This document shows positions 59,491-64,000 of a stretch of DNA of 64,000 nucleotides, piece by piece. The notes under the pieces are model-generated. The model ran no database searches and was not told the DNA's origin. It saw only the letters and a program-made list of their open reading frames with translations. The DNA comes from Bubalus kerabau (Eukaryota > Chordata > Mammalia > Artiodactyla > Bovidae). The translations under genes and the position numbers were made by a program. The number at the start of each line of letters is the position of its first letter. The stretch's first letter is position 1. The stretch spans positions 53,717,001 to 53,781,000 of the forward strand of contig NC_073630.1 of assembly GCF_029407905.1 (NCBI RefSeq), given 5' to 3'.

Positions 59491-60781
59491 TGTCACTTAA
59501 AAACATTAAGTTTTAGTCTCATCAACTTGGAATGGAGGAGATATTACCAAGATAGCACTATTTTCTCCCTTACTATAAACATTTTTTAAAGCTGCTCTTT
59601 TTTAAACATCTATACTGGATTCATGATATATATTTTTTAATTTACTTTTTGCCTCAGCTTTTTTTTTCCCACTACTCCATCGCTGTGTTCTTTGATCTAA
59701 GAAGCAGGTTAACTTAGTTTAAGAGCTCCTTCCCTTAAATCATTTCTCTAGTTATCTAAATAAATATACATATTTATTTACATAAAAATTTATTATTGAT
59801 ACATGGATATGATCAATTTACATAAATATATTTTCATAAATTATCTTCATATGTAAAATTCTTACTTCAGGTTCAAATACAATTCCTGCTTTTTTCCTTT
59901 ACAGTCTTCTACAATAATGCAAGCCATTAATGCAATACTTTTTTTACCCAAAATCTTTTGTTAGAATTTAACACAAGATCAAAACTATAGTATATTCCTA
60001 TTTCAAAACTACTCAGATGGAGGATGGGATCATCTCGCTGGCTTTACTAACCCTCATTCACTACATTAAGTTATGGAGAGACACAGCTTGCCATGAAGCA
60101 CAAGACTGCCTAGGTCCCAACAGCAAGCATGGTGCCCTACCAAGGAAGATGGTGAGGGGATTTAGAACTGATGTAATACATTGTTTATAGACACCACATG
60201 CTATGTGCCATTAGCAAGTTCCCAAATACTTTATCAAAATTTTAAGAGCTAGAAGAGGAGAAACAGAATTTATATCTGCACAGTTGCTTATTGGAAGATT
60301 AGAGCTACATATAAAAGTAATGGATTTTGTTTCTGGCTCTATATCTAATGCCTGTTGCCGTACTGTTGCACCTCTTTTGGTGTAATGCTATTTGGCCAGT
60401 TTCCTCGTGTTAGTGAAGGTCTTCAGGGAAGGGAATTTAGTGAATCACAGGTTTCTGATTTGAGTATTCATATGAAAAGTGAAACTATTTAGTAAAATAG
60501 AAAATGGCATGGAAGGGTAAATTTTAGGAGATGAATATGGGAAGAACTAATGGATGTGAAAAACCTGCACAAGTGAGAGATTCAGTAGAAAATTGACTGC
60601 TGATGCCAAGATTGCCCAGCACAGATATATTAGAAAATATTTGTCATTTATAAAAATATATAATATTTGAAGCTACCGGGCACAGATGAAGTATTATTCT
60701 AAAGAGATTAAATACAGAGGTCTAACTAACACCAACATACAGTTATGGGTATAATTAATGAAGACTACAGGCTTTATCTGA
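59491..60781. other. Nothing recognised
   Basis: AT-rich DNA with no supported gene or repeat. Confidence 0.5.
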
Positions 60782-61060
60782 TGACTATATGCTGCTAAGT
60801 CGCTTCAGTCGTGTCTGACTCTGTGTGACCCCATAGACGGCAGCCCACCAGGCTCCCCCATCCCTGGGATTCTCTAGGCAAGAACACTGGAGTGGGTTGC
60901 CATTTCCTTCTCAAAAGCATGAAAGTGAAAAGTGAAAGGGAAGTCGCTCAGTCGTGTCCGACTCTTAGCAACCCCATGGACTGCAGCCTACCAGGCTCCT
61001 CCATCCATGGGATTTTCCTGGCAAGAGTACTAGAGTGGGGTGCCATTGCCTGTGACTATA
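60782..61060 (-). repeat. Bov-A2 dimeric SINE with short TSD
   Basis: An antisense dimer (60790-61052, GCTGCTAAGTCGCTTCAG through the GAAAGTGAAAAGTG linker to TGGGGTGCCATTGCC). TGACTATA is on both sides (60782-60789 and 61053-61060). Confidence 0.9.
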
Positions 61061-62082
61061 CGTGTGTGTATATATTTTTTCTTTAATTCAAAAGTAATAT
61101 TTCAGTAACTGTTTTGGTATTTTTAACTGTGTTTAACCTTGGCAGTTGTACACAACCAGTATTTTGAGAAATGTCTTATTTTTAATGAATGTCAGAAATA
61201 TATTTGAAAAAAAATATTTACATGTAAATAGTTTTGTCAATTACATTTCTCAATATAAATGATCTTTTCATTGTGCCTCACATTTTGCTTGCTTTTGGTT
61301 TCTGATCCACGAATTCTTTGTTTGACATCTAAGTTGCAAAATGTAATAAAGACACTGTGCAATCAGATAATTTTTTTCACTGAAATAAGTTGCTGATAAA
61401 GTGTGTAGAATTAAGGGGAAATTAAGATATAGATAAGCCAACTGCTTTTAGTGACTGTTAAAAATCAAATTCCAAATAGAAAATTCCAAAATAGTCTACC
61501 ACTATTTTCTGGGAAATAAAGAATTAGCTATGGGTTAAGGATTTCATCTTATAAATTTGATCTTTCCTGTCATTACCATTTCATTATTGGGCATACAATA
61601 TTTTGTTTAACAACAACAACAAACATTTTTTCTTCTTGTTAATGATTATTTTAAAAAAAAGAACTTCATATCCATGCAGAAAGATAACACATAATGCGAA
61701 TTTGTAAATTTATCTATGTCTCCAGTCACTTTTTCAAAAATATTATTATAAGTACTAAAGAGGCAAATATGTTTTTTTCTTTATTCAATAACTTTCCAGA
61801 AGACTACTTAACATGTAGCTCATACAATAAATGTTTATCGAGTGGAAGAATAAATAAAAGTGATCATTAAGAATGACTATACATTTAAACTATTAATTAT
61901 AATGTAATATGATAAGTTATATAATAAATATCAGAAAAGTTACTAAGTTACTATGAAAATACTGTTATAAGAAGGTTTCACAGGCAGATATGACTATGGA
62001 AAGATCAAATGTCAGTCATATAAGGCATATATACACTATTTAAAGATGTGAATCACAGTAAATATGGAATCAATAACTGAAT
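61061..62082. other. Nothing recognised
   Basis: AT-rich DNA. No frame or repeat identified. Confidence 0.5.
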
Positions 62083-62234
62083 ATATTAGTTAATTGGAGG
62101 AGGAAATGGCAACCCACTCCAATATTCTTGCCTGGGAAATTCCACGGACATAGGCGCTTGGAGGGCTACAGTCCATAGGGCTACAAAGAGTCAGACATGA
62201 CTTATGGACTGAGCACAAGCATGATATTAGTTAA
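62083..62234 (+). repeat. Bov-A SINE unit with 11-bp TSD
   Basis: The sense unit (62094-62223) is flanked by ATATTAGTTAA at 62083-62093 and 62224-62234. Confidence 0.9.
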
Positions 62235-62286
62235 CACTTGATCAAAATGGCTTATACAAAAGGCTTTGTTTATCATATCACTTTTT

Positions 62287-63121
62287 TCTAATTTAATTAT
62301 TTTTAATTGGCAGATAATTGGTTTACAATATCGTGTTTGTTTCTGCCATATATCAACATGAATCAGTCATAAGTATACGTATGCCCCCTCCCTCTTGAAC
62401 CTACTCCCACTTCCCACCCCATCTCACCCCTCCAGGTTGTCCCTGAGCACAGGATTTGAGCTCCCTGCATTATACAGTTAATTTATACTGTCTATCTAAT
62501 TATATATATGGTAATGTATATATTTCAATGCTGGTCTCTCAATTCATCCCACCCTCTCCTTTCCCACCTGTGTCCACAAATCTGTTCTCTAAGTCTGCAT
62601 CTCTATTGCTGACCTGTAGAAAGGTTCATTAGTATCATCTTTCTAGATTCCATTGTTGTTCAGTTGCTAAGTTGTACCTGACTCTCTACAACCCCATGGA
62701 CTGCAGCAGGCCAGGCTTCTCTGTCCTTCACTACCTCCTGGAGTTTGCTCATATTCATGTCCATTACTTTGGTTATGCTATGTAACCATCTCATTCTCTG
62801 CTGCACTCTTCTTCTTTGCTTTCAATATACGCACTAATATATAATATTTGTCTTGCTCTTTCTGACTTACTTCATTCTATATAATAGGCTCTAAGTTCAT
62901 CCACCTTACTAGAAGTGAATCAAATATGTTCCTTTTATGACTGAGTAATATTCCATTTTGCATACATACCATACTTCTTTATCAGTTTATCTGTCAGTGG
63001 TCATCTAGGTTGCTTCCTTTCCTAGCTATTGTAAACAGTGCTGTGATGAACTCTGGGGTGCATATCTTTTTTCAATTATGGTTTCCTCAGGGTATATGCC
63101 AAGTAGTGGGATTGTTGGGTC
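62287..63121 (-). mobile_element. Ruminant L1 3' end, antisense, split by BovB
   Basis: Antisense L1 3' UTR and ORF2 end: ACATGAATCAGTCATAAG, CACCCTCTCCTTTCCCACC, TAATATTCCATTTTGC, GGGATTGTTGGGTCAT. A BovB fragment at 62653-62822 divides it. Confidence 0.9.
62653..62822 (-). mobile_element. BovB 3' fragment inside L1
   Basis: Antisense BovB terminus (TTGTTCAGTTGCTAAGTTG to CTTCTTTGCTTTC). L1 sequence resumes afterwards. No clear duplication at the borders beyond a few bases. Confidence 0.85.
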
Positions 63122-63164
63122 ATTCTTCCCAAGAAGGGTAGTACTAAAGTATGTGGTAACCATT

Positions 63165-63342
63165 GGACAATGCCATTCATCTCCCATGCTAGTAAGGTCA
63201 ATGTTTAGAATCTTTTATGCTAGGCTCCAGCGTTATGTGAACCAAGAACTTCCAAATGTCCAAGCTGAATTTAGAAAAGGAAGAGGAACCAGAGATCAAA
63301 TTGCCAACATTCACCGGATCATAGAGAAAGCTAGAGAATTAA

Positions 63343-63407
<65 letters not shown>

Positions 63408-64000
63408 ACCTCTGTTTCATCAACTATGTCAAAGCCTTTGACTGTGTGGATCATAATAAACTGGAAAGCTCTTAAAGAGATGGGAATACCAGACCATCTT
63501 ACCTGTCTCCTGAGAAACCTGTATGCAGGTCAAGAAGCAACAGTTAGAACCCTGTATGGAAAAATCGATTGGTTCAATACTGAGAAAGGAGTATGACAGG
63601 GCTATCTGTTGTCATCCTGTTTGTTTAACCTATACACTGAACACTTCATGAGAAATGCTGGGCTGGATGAGTTATAAGCTGGAATCAAGATAGGTGGGAG
63701 AAACATCAACAACTTCAGATATGTGGATGATACCACTCTACTGTCAGAAAGTGAAGAGGAACTAAAGAGCCTCTTGATGACGGTAAAGGAGGAGAGTGAA
63801 AGAGCTGGCTTAAAACTATTGAAAAAACTAAGATCATGGCATCCAGCTCCATTAATTTATGGCAAATAGAGGGTGAATATGTGGAAGTAGTGACAGATTT
63901 CCTCTTCTTGGGCTCTAAAATCATTGCAGTGAATGAAGCCATGAAATCAGAAGACGTTTGCTTCTTAGCAGGAAAGCTATGACAAACCTAGACAGGGTGC
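63165..64000 (+). mobile_element. BovB LINE, runs off the window
   Basis: A sense copy starting near GCCATTCATCTCCCATGC and continuing past the window end. It spans RT with motif A (AAAGCCTTTGACTGTGTGG at about 63431). The catalytic box codes Tyr-Val-Asp-Asp (TATGTGGATGAT near 63719) rather than YADD. Frames are broken by a microsatellite at 63341-63405 and stops such as TGA at 63594. The only long frame (63078-63596) is a mixture of L1, BovB and microsatellite DNA. Confidence 0.9.
63341..63405. repeat. (A)20 plus (TA)22 microsatellite in BovB
   Basis: Twenty A followed by 45 bp of TA repeat stand where other BovB copies have a short CCAGAAAAACAT-like segment. It was probably seeded by the internal A-run. 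Confidence 0.95.

Noticed and set aside
63078..63596. 172-codon frame with a Lys run and Ile-Tyr repeats
   Set aside because: It is a mosaic of antisense L1, sense BovB and a microsatellite. Downstream of the repeat it leaves the RT frame.
1..64000. CRISPR arrays, bacterial operons, or a new defence-type system
   Set aside because: No regularly spaced short repeats, no tightly packed genes and no ribosome-binding patterns are present. The content is typical bovid interspersed repeats.

Overview
The window is nuclear DNA from a bovid ruminant (cattle, bison, yak, sheep or goat; the sequence alone does not say which). The evidence is the density of BovB (RTE-type) LINE copies, Bov-tA/Bov-A2 SINEs and a ruminant-type L1. 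No bacterial operon, CRISPR array, rRNA or tRNA gene and no convincing host protein-coding gene is visible. It reads as an AT-rich intergenic or intronic stretch built up by retrotransposition.

Layout. 0-7.4 kb: a long inverted repeat, three BovB copies, several SINEs, a MIR and a minute L1 insertion with a 15-bp target-site duplication (TSD). 7.4-15.2 kb: a near full-length sense L1 of 7.8 kb with TSDs, a monomer-repeat 5' UTR, a broken ORF1 and an ORF2 with only two internal stops. 15.2-27 kb: a 5'-truncated BovB, ancient L1M remnants, and a Tigger1 DNA transposon cut up by nested SINEs and BovB, followed by a BovB nested inside another BovB. 27-43.7 kb: mostly AT-rich unannotatable sequence with scattered SINE/BovB pieces, a near-perfect 149-bp hairpin and one unexplained 115-codon ORF. 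43.7-50.7 kb: a decayed class I (gammaretrovirus-like) endogenous retrovirus with 5' LTR, primer binding site, gag, pro and pol, and the first codons of env. It has no 3' LTR. 50.7-53.8 kb: an antisense BovB reaching its 5' region, abutting an unrelated ERV LTR. 53.8-64 kb: more BovB copies, an MLT1 LTR, Bov-A2 SINEs, an antisense L1 3' end and a BovB that runs off the window and carries an A/TA microsatellite.

How the parts relate. L1 is known to supply machinery for its own copies, and BovB supplies that for Bov-type SINEs, whose 3' ends resemble the BovB 3' end. Where TSDs are readable (at 4.8, 5.2, 6.4, 7.1, 7.4-15.2, 16.2, 22.2, 25.8, 26.2, 28.0, 49.5, 54.1, 60.8 and 62.1 kb) they fit target-primed reverse transcription and give relative ages. 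All protein-coding elements seen are damaged, so nothing here looks autonomously active. I found no convincing undescribed system. The best leads are the two long inverted repeats, the SINE-BovB fused reading frame, the nearly intact L1 with a changed endonuclease catalytic residue, and the pattern of active-site lesions in the ERV.
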